A DNA stretch of 7,030 nt. It comes from Desulfatibacillaceae bacterium (GTDB lineage Bacteria; Desulfobacterota; Desulfobacteria; Desulfobacterales; Desulfatibacillaceae). The notes under the pieces were generated by a model. The model saw only the letters and a program-made list of their open reading frames with translations. It was not told the DNA's origin and did not search any database. The DNA lies in assembly GCA_030018745.1 (NCBI GenBank), contig JASEHB010000124.1:1-7030 (forward strand), in the 5' to 3' direction. Positions 1 through 5,575 of this stretch are shown here, piece after piece; the stretch's first letter is position 1; the number at the start of each line of letters is the position of its first letter. The position numbers and the translations under genes are program-made.

Positions 1-1
1 G

Positions 2-199
2 ATAACCCGCTTGTTTCATGCGCTGTTGTTTGGCATATTTGGAGCAGGCCTTGCAAAGGCCGCCTCTTTCTATTATTCCGGTGCTGGCAGTCCGGATATG
101 TCCTATATCTATGCGTCTGCCGGAGTGATGGCAATGGTGGGCCTGGTTTTTGGCTACAGCTTTTTTCAGACCTTCAAGGCTCTTGTAAGGCTGCGATAG
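2..199 (+). CDS. C-terminal part of a small membrane protein (5' end outside window)
   Basis: The reading frame is open from the first bases of the window to a TAG at 197-199, so this is most likely the 3' end of a gene that starts upstream. A TTG at 11 is the only early start-like codon and there is no room to see a ribosome binding site for it. The visible 65 residues contain two hydrophobic stretches, roughly LFHALLFGIFGAGLA and YASAGVMAMVGLVFGY. They are separated by a short polar turn (SGAGSPDMS), and the protein ends in a basic tail (KALVRLR). This fits two transmembrane helices with a cytoplasmic C-terminus. I do not recognise the family. A strong terminator-like hairpin 32 nt downstream supports a real gene end here. 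Confidence 0.55.
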   Translation: MTRLFHALLFGIFGAGLAKAASFYYSGAGSPDMSYIYASAGVMAMVGLVFGYSFFQTFKALVRLR

Positions 200-230
200 G
201 CCTTAAAAAACGCTTTTTGCCTGTCGTGGG

Positions 231-272
231 CATCCGGGCCGGGAGCCAAAAATCCTGCCCGGATGTTTTTTT
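231..272 (+). terminator. Rho-independent terminator after the partial membrane-protein gene
   Basis: CATCCGGGC (231-239) pairs perfectly with GCCCGGATG (257-265) and is followed at once by seven T residues (266-272). The 9-bp GC-rich stem plus T-run on the plus strand is a classic intrinsic terminator. It separates the upstream gene from the one starting at 309. Confidence 0.88.
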
Positions 273-308
273 GCAGCAAAGGTTTTCACTGGCAAACCGG
301 GTTGAAAA

Positions 309-977
309 ATGGACGAAAAGACAATTCTGTACTGCTCCGGGCCGCTTTTCTGCCCGGAGGAAAAGCTTGGCATGGAGGCCATTGCCAAAACCCTTGAGAG
401 CGCGGGCTACAAAACATTCCTGCCCCAGCGGGACGGCCTGGAGCCTTATGTCATGGGCCTTGCCAATGACCCGCGGGTTACAAACAAGGCTTTTCGGCAG
501 ATAAACAGCCTTGTGCACAGGGCCATTTTCGCGGTGGATATTTACCAGGTGGCGGTTCGATGCAGCGGGCTTGTGTTCAACATGAACGGCAGGGTGCCCG
601 ATGAAGGGGCGGTGGCCGAGGCAGCCGTGGCCTTTGCCGCAGGCAAGCCGGTCATTCTTTACAAGTGCGATGACCGCAGCCTTTTCAACGGCTACGACAA
701 CTCCATGCTCCTTGGCCTTTCGGGCGATTTTTCCACAGTGAAAAGCCTGACGGCAATTCCCGCGCAGTTTGAAAAGCTTTATGCCCAAATGGAAAGCAGG
801 GGCGGCTCATCTTACGGAAAAAATATGCCGCCCTTTATGAAAGATACCGTGGCCTTTGGCGAAAAGGTGTGGAGCTTTTTGTGCGCCACAAGGTTTTTTG
901 AGGCCCCTGCACGCGAAATACCTGCCCGGCTAAAGGAGGTTGCAGAGCTTTGCGCACAGATGGGCAAGGGGGTTTAA
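309..977 (+). CDS. Nucleoside 2-deoxyribosyltransferase-like protein
   Basis: This 222-residue soluble protein resembles the nucleoside 2-deoxyribosyltransferase family, whose members cleave or transfer the deoxyribose of nucleosides. The N-terminal strand and loop YCSGPLF (residues 8-14) match the family's opening A/SGPLF motif. SAGYKTFLPQRDG (31-43) matches the strand after the first helix. CSGLVFNMNGRVPDEGAVAEAAVAFAAGKPVI (85-116) matches the active-site region, with Glu104 in the place of the catalytic glutamate. Many relatives have Asp-Gly where this protein has Asn93-Gly94. The enzyme domain ends near residue 160; the remaining 60 or so residues form a helical tail that short family members lack. 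An in-frame TGA at 303-305 lies just before the ATG at 309, so the start is fixed, although no good Shine-Dalgarno sequence is visible. The gene converges on hisA with 36 nt between them. The exact substrate (salvage, nucleotide pool cleaning or a nucleoside phosphate) cannot be told from sequence. Confidence 0.8.
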   Translation: MDEKTILYCSGPLFCPEEKLGMEAIAKTLESAGYKTFLPQRDGLEPYVMGLANDPRVTNKAFRQINSLVHRAIFAVDIYQVAVRCSGLVFNMNGRVPDEGAVAEAAVAFAAGKPVILYKCDDRSLFNGYDNSMLLGLSGDFSTVKSLTAIPAQFEKLYAQMESRGGSSYGKNMPPFMKDTVAFGEKVWSFLCATRFFEAPAREIPARLKEVAELCAQMGKGV

Positions 978-1022
978 AGGCCAAGCCCTGCCAAAGCAGC
1001 GGCTTGCAGCCCTTTATTTTTT
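976..1022 (+). terminator. Terminator between the convergent deoxyribosyltransferase-like gene and hisA
   Basis: An imperfect stem is built from AAAGG/CCTTT (976-980/1011-1015), CAAGCC/GGCTTG (982-987/1001-1006) and CTGC/GCAG (988-991/996-999) around a CAAA loop. It is followed by ATTTTTT (1016-1022). It begins inside the TAA stop of the plus-strand gene. The T-run favours plus-strand termination; on the minus strand the same stem is followed only by a short CCTTTAAA, so it may act weakly for hisA. Confidence 0.6.
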
Positions 1023-1751
1023 CCCCCGGCCCTCTGCAACCTCAATGGCTTGGGCCAGATCCAGGGTGCCTGCATAAAGCGCACGGCCCGTTATCACGCC
1101 CATCACCCCTAAAGCCTCAAGTGGAAGCAGGGCGCGGATGTCGTCTATGGTGGAGACCCCGCCCGAAGCCACAACCGGGATGTTTGTGGCCTTGGCAAGG
1201 GCTGCTGTCTGCTCCACATTCACCCCTGTCTGCATTCCGTCTCTGGCAATGTCTGTGAAGTTTATGGCAGCCACAGAGCAGTTCTCAAAACTCTGCACAA
1301 GCTCTATGGCCGGAATGGATGTGGTCTGGGTCCAGCCCTCCACAGCCACCATGCCGTTTTTTGCATCAATGCCTATTATGACGCGGCCCGGATTCTGGGC
1401 AGCAGCGCGCCTCACCCAGTCGGGATTGCGGACTGCTTCGGTACCCACAATCACGCTGTCCACACCCAATTCCAGCCACATTTCTAAAGTCGCGCGGTCC
1501 CGTATGCCCCCGCCCACCTGAATTGGCACGGAAACAGCATCCAGAATGGCCTTTATGGCATCAACATTTTTGGGGCTTTTTTCAAAGGCTCCATCCAGAT
1601 CCACCACATGGATGCGCCTTGCGCCCATATCCTCCCATTTGACGGCCATTGCCGCCGGGTCGTCCCCGTAAACCGTCTGGGCGTCCGCCCTGCCCTGGGA
1701 AAGGCGCACGCAAAGCCCCTGCCTTATATCAACTGCCGGAATTATTATCAT
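1014..1751 (-). CDS. hisA: HisA, ProFAR isomerase (phosphoribosylformimino-5-aminoimidazole carboxamide ribotide isomerase)
   Basis: HisA carries out the Amadori rearrangement of ProFAR to PRFAR, the fourth step of histidine biosynthesis, in the cytoplasm. The 245-residue length is normal for this (beta/alpha)8-barrel family. The first strand IIIPAVDIRQG places the catalytic base at Asp8, and GIDAKNG holds the catalytic acid at Asp129. Phosphate-binding loops are seen at QVGGGIR (78-84) and VVASGGVS (193-200), with ITGRALYAG (220-228) after them. The frame is open for another 22 codons upstream, but ATG 1751 is the start because it puts the barrel's first strand at the N-terminus and overlaps the stop of the lipoprotein gene as ATGA (1748-1751). 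No Shine-Dalgarno sequence precedes this ATG, so translation is probably coupled to the upstream gene. It is the last gene of the hisB-lipoprotein-hisA operon. Confidence 0.97.
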   Translation of the reverse strand: MIIIPAVDIRQGLCVRLSQGRADAQTVYGDDPAAMAVKWEDMGARRIHVVDLDGAFEKSPKNVDAIKAILDAVSVPIQVGGGIRDRATLEMWLELGVDSVIVGTEAVRNPDWVRRAAAQNPGRVIIGIDAKNGMVAVEGWTQTTSIPAIELVQSFENCSVAAINFTDIARDGMQTGVNVEQTAALAKATNIPVVASGGVSTIDDIRALLPLEALGVMGVITGRALYAGTLDLAQAIEVAEGRGKK

Positions 1752-2470
1752 GGCGCCGGAAAGGTGGCGAGTTTTTGCATAAGGCCTGTGCGGGCAAGCT
1801 GCGCGGCTGTAACCCATGTGCCCTTGTGCTTTACAAAATCGCCTATTTTTAAAAGGTTATCAGCCAACGGCTTCTGTGCCTCATCAAAGCGGGCAGACCA
1901 GATGACCCTGCCGTCCGCCACCCTTACAAGATGAATGCCAAAAGCCACGGAAGCCGGGCTTTCCGCGGAATAGGGATTTCCCACCCTTTCTGCAAAACGG
2001 AAAACATGGCCCACCACAACTGCATCCGCCTCTGCGGCCCTGCCCATGCCCAAAGCCAGGGCAAGCTCATCCATGCTGGCGTCTCCATCTGCCAGGGCAT
2101 GGGCTTTGGCCTCCTCTGCAAGGGCGGATGAAAGCACCTTGAAGCCCTTTTCCTCCAGGGCTGTCTCCAGCCAGACGGTCAGAAGCGCAGGGGAATCCGG
2201 TAGCACCGGGCCTGTGAAAAACAGATTCCCTGAAATGGGCGAGCGCACCTGGGCGTTTTGGCCGTAGATGGCGGCCATATCCTGAAAAGCCACCACCAGA
2301 AGCGTTGAAATGCCCGCTGGCGGCGGCGGCTCAACAGGTTTTGAAGCTTTAGGACCGCAGCCGGAAAAAACCAACAGGGCAGCCCCAAGCAGGCAGACCC
2401 CCAAAAAAGCGTCCATGCAAAGGGGCCTGTTGGAATTTTTTTTGATGCTGCAAACAATTGTGGTTTTCAC
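1748..2470 (-). CDS. Putative outer-membrane lipoprotein with a CsgG/LpoB-like domain, embedded between hisB and hisA
   Basis: This 240-residue protein has a type II signal peptide: a basic n-region (Lys2, Lys10, Lys11, Arg15), the hydrophobic core AFLGVCLLGAALLVF, and the lipobox FSGC with the lipidated residue at Cys38. Gly39 follows, so there is no inner-membrane Asp retention signal. A Pro-rich spacer (45-51) leads to a mixed alpha/beta domain. The strand STLLVVAFQDM (55-65), the helix LTVWLETALEEKGF (97-110) and the strand pair EADAVVVGHVFRF to ASVAFGIHLVRVADGRVIW (147-191) recall the CsgG/LpoB/TolB-N type of periplasmic lipoprotein domain; this is a fold-level guess. The GTG start at 2470 is preferred over an ATG at 2416. 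It has an AAGGGGG binding site, it overlaps the hisB stop as GTGA, and only this start supplies the positive n-region. The tail overlaps the hisA start by 4 nt. Its role is unknown. Confidence 0.85.
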   Translation of the reverse strand: MKTTIVCSIKKNSNRPLCMDAFLGVCLLGAALLVFSGCGPKASKPVEPPPPAGISTLLVVAFQDMAAIYGQNAQVRSPISGNLFFTGPVLPDSPALLTVWLETALEEKGFKVLSSALAEEAKAHALADGDASMDELALALGMGRAAEADAVVVGHVFRFAERVGNPYSAESPASVAFGIHLVRVADGRVIWSARFDEAQKPLADNLLKIGDFVKHKGTWVTAAQLARTGLMQKLATFPAP

Positions 2471-3066
2471 AGAACCCCCTTGCTTGAAAAGACTTCCGGC
2501 GCTTTGGGATCAATTTCCATTGCCACAGCCAGCGCCCTTCCAAAGGCCTTGAAAACAGCTTCGATCATGTGGTGGTCGTTTGCCCCGTAAGGAACCTGTA
2601 TGTGGCAGGTTATGCCCGCCCTTGTTACAAGCGCCCTGAAAAACTCCTTAAAAAGCTGGGTGTCGAACCCGCCCACAGTTGGGCAGGCAAAGGGCACGAT
2701 GAAAACAAGGTAGGGCCGGTTGGAAAGATCCAGGGCAACCGATGCCAGGGCCTCGTCCATGGGAATCACGGCGCTGCCGTAGCGGCGCACACCTCTGCGC
2801 AGCGAAAGGGCCTTTTTTATGGCATCCCCAACCACAATGCCCACATCCTCCACAGTGTGGTGAAAGTCCACCTGGGTATCGCCCTTTGCCGTTACGGCAA
2901 GGTCAAAGCGGCCATGCACGCAGAAAAGCGTGAGCATATGATCCAGAAAACCAATGCCCGTATCAATTTTTGTCTGGCCGTTTCCATCCACAAGCAGGGA
3001 AACGGAAACAGCCGTCTCGCCTGTGGTGCGGCTTTCCTCAACTTTGTTTTGAGACTGGGCGCTCAT
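2467..3066 (-). CDS. hisB: HisB, imidazoleglycerol-phosphate dehydratase
   Basis: HisB removes water from imidazole glycerol phosphate to give imidazole acetol phosphate, the sixth step of histidine synthesis, using two manganese ions. The 199 residues correspond to the monofunctional enzyme; no histidinol-phosphatase domain is fused. Metal-binding motifs are intact: GFLDHM (39-44), DFHHTVED (67-74), PMDEALA (102-108) and DHHMIEAVFKAF (164-175). The C-terminal SSKG (194-197) matches the family's final phosphate-contacting segment. The frame remains open up to an ATG at 3102, but that stretch runs over the GGGGAGG binding site, so ATG 3066 is chosen. It is the first gene of the operon. The upstream 700 bp are repeat-filled and offer only a weak promoter candidate near 3126-3155. 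Confidence 0.97.
   Translation of the reverse strand: MSAQSQNKVEESRTTGETAVSVSLLVDGNGQTKIDTGIGFLDHMLTLFCVHGRFDLAVTAKGDTQVDFHHTVEDVGIVVGDAIKKALSLRRGVRRYGSAVIPMDEALASVALDLSNRPYLVFIVPFACPTVGGFDTQLFKEFFRALVTRAGITCHIQVPYGANDHHMIEAVFKAFGRALAVAMEIDPKAPEVFSSKGVL
2475..2481 (-). promoter_or_regulatory. Shine-Dalgarno sequence deciding the GTG start of the lipoprotein gene
   Basis: On the minus strand AAGGGGG lies four bases before the GTG at 2470-2468, inside the last codons of hisB. Together with the GTGA overlap it supports GTG initiation instead of the internal ATG at 2416. Confidence 0.6.
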
Positions 3067-3076
3067 AATAAAAATG

Positions 3077-3083
3077 CCTCCCC
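3077..3083 (-). promoter_or_regulatory. Shine-Dalgarno sequence of hisB
   Basis: GGGGAGG on the minus strand lies 10 nt before the ATG at 3066-3064. It decides the start: an ATG 36 nt further upstream (3102) would put this site inside the coding sequence. Confidence 0.7.
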
Positions 3084-3125
3084 AAAAAGCCCAAGGCGCC
3101 AAAACTGCAAACCGGTTGAAAACCT

Positions 3126-3155
3126 ATTAGCAGAATCCTTTCCCCCTGTCCACAA
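3126..3155 (-). promoter_or_regulatory. Weak candidate promoter for the hisB operon
   Basis: On the minus strand TTGTGG (3155-3150) and GCTAAT (3131-3126) are separated by 18 bp, a poor but possible sigma-70 pair. A transcript from here would have a leader of about 55 nt to the hisB ATG. No better pair was seen before the repeats begin. Confidence 0.25.
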
Positions 3156-3233
3156 GTCTGCCGGAAAGAAGGAAAATGGATTTGTTGTTTGGAAAGGCGC
3201 ACTTTGCGAGAGGCAAGGGTGTATGCAGAAGGC

Positions 3234-3370
3234 AGGTTGGGCTAGAAGGTTGGGATAGCGCAGCGAAAGCTCTGCGCGCAGGCCAACAAAAACAGGCGCC
3301 GGATGGCAAGGGCGGCAAGGCAAAAAGGAAAAAGGATTGTTGTTGGGCTACGCTAAAGCTAGCCCAACCT
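3234..3370. repeat. Inverted repeat pair AGGTTGGGCTA / TAGCCCAACCT
   Basis: AGGTTGGGCTA (3234-3244) recurs as its exact reverse complement TAGCCCAACCT (3360-3370), enclosing 115 bp. The right copy is also one arm of the smaller hairpin at 3343-3367. The enclosed DNA holds no gene. The pair could be the ends of a small decayed element or two copies of one repeat in opposite orientation. Confidence 0.7.
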
Positions 3371-3373
3371 ACG
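3343..3373. repeat. Palindromic repeat copy 1 with CCAACCTACG tail
   Basis: TTGGGCTA (3343-3350) pairs perfectly with TAGCCCAA (3360-3367) around the small inner hairpin GC-TAAA-GC, then continues into CCTACG. The tail CCAACCTACG (3364-3373) is shared with the copy at 3456-3465 and, inverted, with the last ten bases of the window. This architecture is of the REP-like kind common in proteobacterial intergenic DNA. Confidence 0.75.
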
Positions 3374-3422
3374 ATTCTTACCGTCCGGAGCGTGGATTTG
3401 TTGGGATAGAGCAGCCAAATTG

Positions 3423-3465
3423 TTGGGTGAACCCTGCGCTACGCGCAGGAACCACCCAACCTACG
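3423..3465. repeat. Palindromic repeat copy 2 with CCAACCTACG tail
   Basis: A two-tier hairpin: TTGGGTG (3423-3429) pairs with CACCCAA (3453-3459), and CCTGCGC (3433-3439) pairs with GCGCAGG (3443-3449) around a TAC loop. The tiers are separated by a symmetric AAC/AAC internal loop. The outer arm and the CCAACCTACG tail match copy 1 while the inner stem differs, so the pairing is conserved more than the sequence. Confidence 0.78.
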
Positions 3466-3472
3466 CAGGCGC

Positions 3473-3573
3473 ACAGGGCGGTTCCAGGGAAAGGAGAGCA
3501 AGGCGCGGAAGCGAGGAATGAGGGAGCATACTTTTTGTATGTGACCGAAATTCCGAGCGAAGTGCAACACAGC
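3473..3573. repeat. Tandem intergenic module, unit 1 (right arm truncated)
   Basis: The unit begins with the 32-bp module (ACAGGGCGGTTCCAGGGA, three bases, then GAGAGCAAGGC, 3473-3504). It continues into a hairpin with tip CATAC-TTTTT-GTATG (3527-3541) flanked by GGAAT/ATTCC (3515-3519/3550-3554), and ends with GCAACACAGC (3564-3573). Unit 3 has GTAACGCAGC at the equivalent place. The outer right arm that would pair with the 32-bp module is missing, and unrelated GC-rich DNA (3574-3600) follows. Confidence 0.65.
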
Positions 3574-3600
3574 AGGCGTCCGCCTGGGGCGGCCAGGCGT

Positions 3601-3674
3601 ACAGGGCGGGTCCAGGGAGACGAGAGCAAGGCGCGCAAGACGGGCAGCGGTTTTTTCTTTTTCGGCAACGGAAT
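3601..3674. repeat. Tandem intergenic module, unit 2 (left module only)
   Basis: ACAGGGCGGGTCCAGGGA, three bases, then GAGAGCAAGGC (3601-3632) differs from unit 1 by one base in the 18-mer. The unit then diverges and runs into TTTTTTCTTTTT (3651-3662). No matching right arm exists, so this appears to be a broken copy. Confidence 0.65.
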
Positions 3675-3799
3675 ACAGGGCGGTTCCAGGGAAACGAGGG
3701 CAAGGCTTGCGGGGCGAGCCGGGACGAAGGTGTACTCATAGTACATCGAGACCCGGCGATGCCCCGCGTAACGCAGCCCTCGTTTTCCTGGACCCGCCC
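3675..3799. repeat. Tandem intergenic module, unit 3, forming a near-perfect 122-nt hairpin
   Basis: The 32-bp module (3675-3706) opens a long inverted repeat. Bases 3678-3701 pair with 3776-3799 with one mismatch and one G-U. Then GCGGGGC pairs with GCCCCGC (3709-3715/3761-3767), GCCGGG with CCCGGC (3718-3723/3752-3757), and TGTACT with AGTACA (3731-3736/3740-3745) around a CAT loop. On the minus strand it starts 2 nt after the Hsp70 stop codon, so it would form at the 3' end of that mRNA. It could protect the transcript or block readthrough; no T-run follows. Confidence 0.8.
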
Positions 3800-3801
3800 C
3801 T

Positions 3802-5463
3802 CTAGTGGATAACTAAATTGCGCACCCTCCCCTTGGCTTCGGTCAGCTCCTGGCCGTGAATCACGGACGAGGTTTCCAGAACCACCTCCACCTTGCGCTG
3901 CTCGGACGACTCGATGGCCGTGGCATAAAGCCTGCCTTCCTTGTTGAGCTTGAAGGTGATGATGACAGGGGTATCTTCGGGCAGGCCGCTTGGCAGGTTG
4001 AGAACCGCTGTGCCTATTTCCACGGAATGCTCCGGCGGGACATTCTCTTCGCTTGTTTCTGCTTCCATTATGCGGATGTAAACGGTTTTCTGGTTATCAA
4101 CAGCCGTGTAGAACTCCTGTGTGGCCTCCACCGGAACAGGCGTGTTGCGCAGAATTATGTTGACCACAACCTCTTCGTTGTTGGGGTTGGTGGCCATAAC
4201 GCCAAAGCTTTTGGATGCCACATCCCTCACCTTTGTAAGGGAGCTTTTCACTGCCGGAAGGGTGTAGCCGGATTCATCTGCCAGCTCGCGGGCCGTGTCC
4301 TCCACCTGCTTCTGATCCATTGAGGCGATGTCTTCCACGCCTTTCAGTCGCCTGCCGGTTTTTCTCTGGAGCCGGTCAATAAGCTCATCATTGATGGAGA
4401 GCTTCCACCCGAAGATTGCAGCGCCTTTGGCAACAGCCTCATCCGGGGCAAAGAGCTTGGGTTCGATGGAGAATTCTTCGCGTATGCGATCAGGAACCAT
4501 GGGCATACGGGTGGAGCCGCCCACCAGGATTATGTCATCAAACTTGTCATAGCCGCGCTTTTTGGCTTCAGAAAGCATTTCGTGGGCGAGCATTATTGTT
4601 CGCTCAAGCAGATCGCGGGTGATTTCGTCAAACCGTTCGCGGGATAGCTCAACCTTGACGCGCTCGCCACCATGGGTGATGGACACCGGTGTTTTTTCGC
4701 GCTGGGAAAGGATTTTCTTTGCCCGTTCAGCCGAAAGCTGGAGGTCCTGGCAGGTGTCCGGGTCTTCAAGAATATCTTCCGTTGTGTTGGTCTGGGTCTT
4801 GAATTCCTCCACCAGGGTGGCCACTACGCGGTCGTCCCAGTCCTTGCCGCCCAGGTTGTGATCTCCGCCTGTGCAGATGACCTCAATGGCTTCGGGCTGG
4901 ATGTGAATCATGGTTATGTCGAATGTGCCGCCGCCAAGGTCGTAAACCAGGACAACCCGGTCGGATTCGGTTTCCGTGGAACCGTAGGCAATGGCCGCGG
5001 CTGTGGGCTCGTTTATTATCTGCCGGACATTGAAACCTGCAATCTCTCCGGCTATTTTTGTTGCCTCGCGCTCGTTTATGCCAAAGTAGGCAGGGCAGGT
5101 GATGACCACATCGGTCACCTTTTCGCCCAGGTTGGTTTCCGCGTCCTGGCCAAGCTTGCGCAGGATGTAGGCGGAAACCTCCTCGGCGCGGTAGGAGCGG
5201 CCATCGTAGTCAAAGAGAAAATCCGGCTCGCCCATGGAGCGCTTCACAAAGCTCACCACCTCGTTGGGGTAGAGCTTGGAGCTTTCCTTGGCCACCTCGC
5301 CCACCACAATGTTGCCCCCATCAAAAAACACCACGGAGGGGGTGGTGTTCTGATTTTCCGCGTTGGGAATCACTACCGGTTTGCCAAAGTCATCCACATA
5401 GGCGATGGATGAATAGGTGGTTCCCAAATCAATGCCGAAAATCCGCTTTTTCTGCGTTGTCAT
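3802..5463 (-). CDS. Divergent, lidless Hsp70-family chaperone
   Basis: This cytoplasmic ATP-dependent chaperone has 553 residues, against about 640 in DnaK. The nucleotide-binding domain (about 1-355) is complete: phosphate-1 GIDLGTTYS (10-18), Lys74 in the place of DnaK Lys70, PAYF (124-127), INEPTAAAIAYG (150-161), phosphate-2 VYDLGGGTFDIT (173-184) and the adenosine motif LVGGSTRMP (313-321). The autophosphorylation site is altered: DnaK GDTHLGG reads GDHNLGG, so His202 replaces Thr199. An insertion of about 55 residues (355-410) precedes a divergent linker in which VRDVASKSFG stands where DnaK has LLDVTPLSLG. The beta substrate-binding domain (about 418-535) aligns with DnaK through RNTPVPVEATQEFYTAVDNQ. 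The protein then stops after 18 more residues, without the helical lid or the EEVD-like tail. The ATG is preceded by AGGGA six bases upstream. The GrpE-like gene lies 128 nt upstream. Confidence 0.95.
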   Translation of the reverse strand: MTTQKKRIFGIDLGTTYSSIAYVDDFGKPVVIPNAENQNTTPSVVFFDGGNIVVGEVAKESSKLYPNEVVSFVKRSMGEPDFLFDYDGRSYRAEEVSAYILRKLGQDAETNLGEKVTDVVITCPAYFGINEREATKIAGEIAGFNVRQIINEPTAAAIAYGSTETESDRVVLVYDLGGGTFDITMIHIQPEAIEVICTGGDHNLGGKDWDDRVVATLVEEFKTQTNTTEDILEDPDTCQDLQLSAERAKKILSQREKTPVSITHGGERVKVELSRERFDEITRDLLERTIMLAHEMLSEAKKRGYDKFDDIILVGGSTRMPMVPDRIREEFSIEPKLFAPDEAVAKGAAIFGWKLSINDELIDRLQRKTGRRLKGVEDIASMDQKQVEDTARELADESGYTLPAVKSSLTKVRDVASKSFGVMATNPNNEEVVVNIILRNTPVPVEATQEFYTAVDNQKTVYIRIMEAETSEENVPPEHSVEIGTAVLNLPSGLPEDTPVIITFKLNKEGRLYATAIESSEQRKVEVVLETSSVIHGQELTEAKGRVRNLVIH

Positions 5464-5469
5464 AGCTGT

Positions 5470-5474
5470 TCCCT
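5470..5474 (-). promoter_or_regulatory. Shine-Dalgarno sequence of the Hsp70 gene
   Basis: AGGGA on the minus strand, six bases before the ATG at 5463, is well placed and supports this start. Confidence 0.65.
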
Positions 5475-5508
5475 GGTGTTTGATGCGTTGAAGAAAAGCC
5501 CTGGCCCA

Positions 5509-5540
5509 GGCAAGCCGTTTTGCGGCTTTTGCGCCTTGCC
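5509..5540 (-). other. Hairpin in the Hsp70 mRNA leader
   Basis: GGCAAG (5509-5514) can pair with CTTGCC (5535-5540). Alternatively the tighter AAGCCG (5512-5517) pairs with CGGCTT (5523-5528) around a 5-nt loop. The two foldings exclude each other. If transcription starts near 5546, this lies at the very 5' end of the leader, about 45 nt ahead of the start codon. It may stabilise the 5' end or act as a simple regulatory structure. Confidence 0.4.
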
Positions 5541-5552
5541 GACAGGCCGGGT

Positions 5553-5558
5553 ATTATA
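5553..5558 (-). promoter_or_regulatory. Consensus -10 box (TATAAT) upstream of the Hsp70 gene
   Basis: The minus strand reads TATAAT at 5558-5553, in an AT-rich patch unlike the surrounding DNA, 90 nt before the ATG. No recognisable -35 hexamer lies 16-18 bp upstream; that position is instead occupied by the edge of a perfect palindrome (5576-5598). This suggests an Hsp70 promoter separate from that of the GrpE-like gene, possibly dependent on an activator. No sigma-32-type CCCCAT element is seen. Confidence 0.45.
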
Positions 5559-5575
5559 AGATAAAATCTGAATAT

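Larger units (their letters stand above)
3067..3801. other. 735-bp gene-free, repeat-rich intergenic region between hisB and the Hsp70 gene
   Basis: No convincing gene was found on either strand. The open frames here are read out of inverted repeats, lack ribosome binding sites and give low-complexity basic peptides. From hisB outward the region contains a leader (3067-3160), spacer DNA with short duplicated words, a cluster of TTGGG/CCCAA hairpins (3234-3465), and three tandem copies of a 32-bp module (3473-3706). The last copy grows into a 122-nt hairpin touching the Hsp70 gene end. Short duplications include TGGATTTGTTG (3177-3187 and 3393-3403) and a 16-mer with one mismatch, GTTGGGATAG-C/A-GCAGC (3249-3264 and 3400-3415). 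This looks like an accumulation site for non-autonomous repeats. Confidence 0.8.

Noticed and set aside
174..788. 204-codon minus-strand open frame across the deoxyribosyltransferase-like gene
   Set aside because: It runs antisense to a recognisable enzyme, crosses the terminator at 231-272, and has no family resemblance or binding site.
2569..3258. 229-codon plus-strand open frame opposite hisB
   Set aside because: It is the mirror of conserved hisB codons; the peptide is Lys/His/Gly-rich and shows no motif.
3473..3706. CRISPR array
   Set aside because: The three 32-bp modules have unequal spacing (128 and 74 bp), continue into their own hairpins, and no cas gene is present.
3337..3746. 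Open frames on both strands (about 120-134 codons) in the repeat region
   Set aside because: They read through hairpins and direct repeats, have no ribosome binding site, and would be expected in GC-rich inverted repeats.
3675..3799. Integron attC site
   Set aside because: The length and imperfect palindrome are suggestive, but the required end motifs (RYYYAAC and GTTRRRY) are not at the termini and no gene-cassette layout or integrase is visible.
4672..5412. 246-codon plus-strand open frame opposite the Hsp70 gene
   Set aside because: Antisense frame created by the codon pattern of a strongly conserved gene.
3802..5463. Hsp70 gene as a pseudogene because the lid is missing
   Set aside because: The frame is intact, all ATP-site motifs are kept, the start has a good binding site and an exchange-factor gene sits beside it, so a functional lidless variant is more likely.
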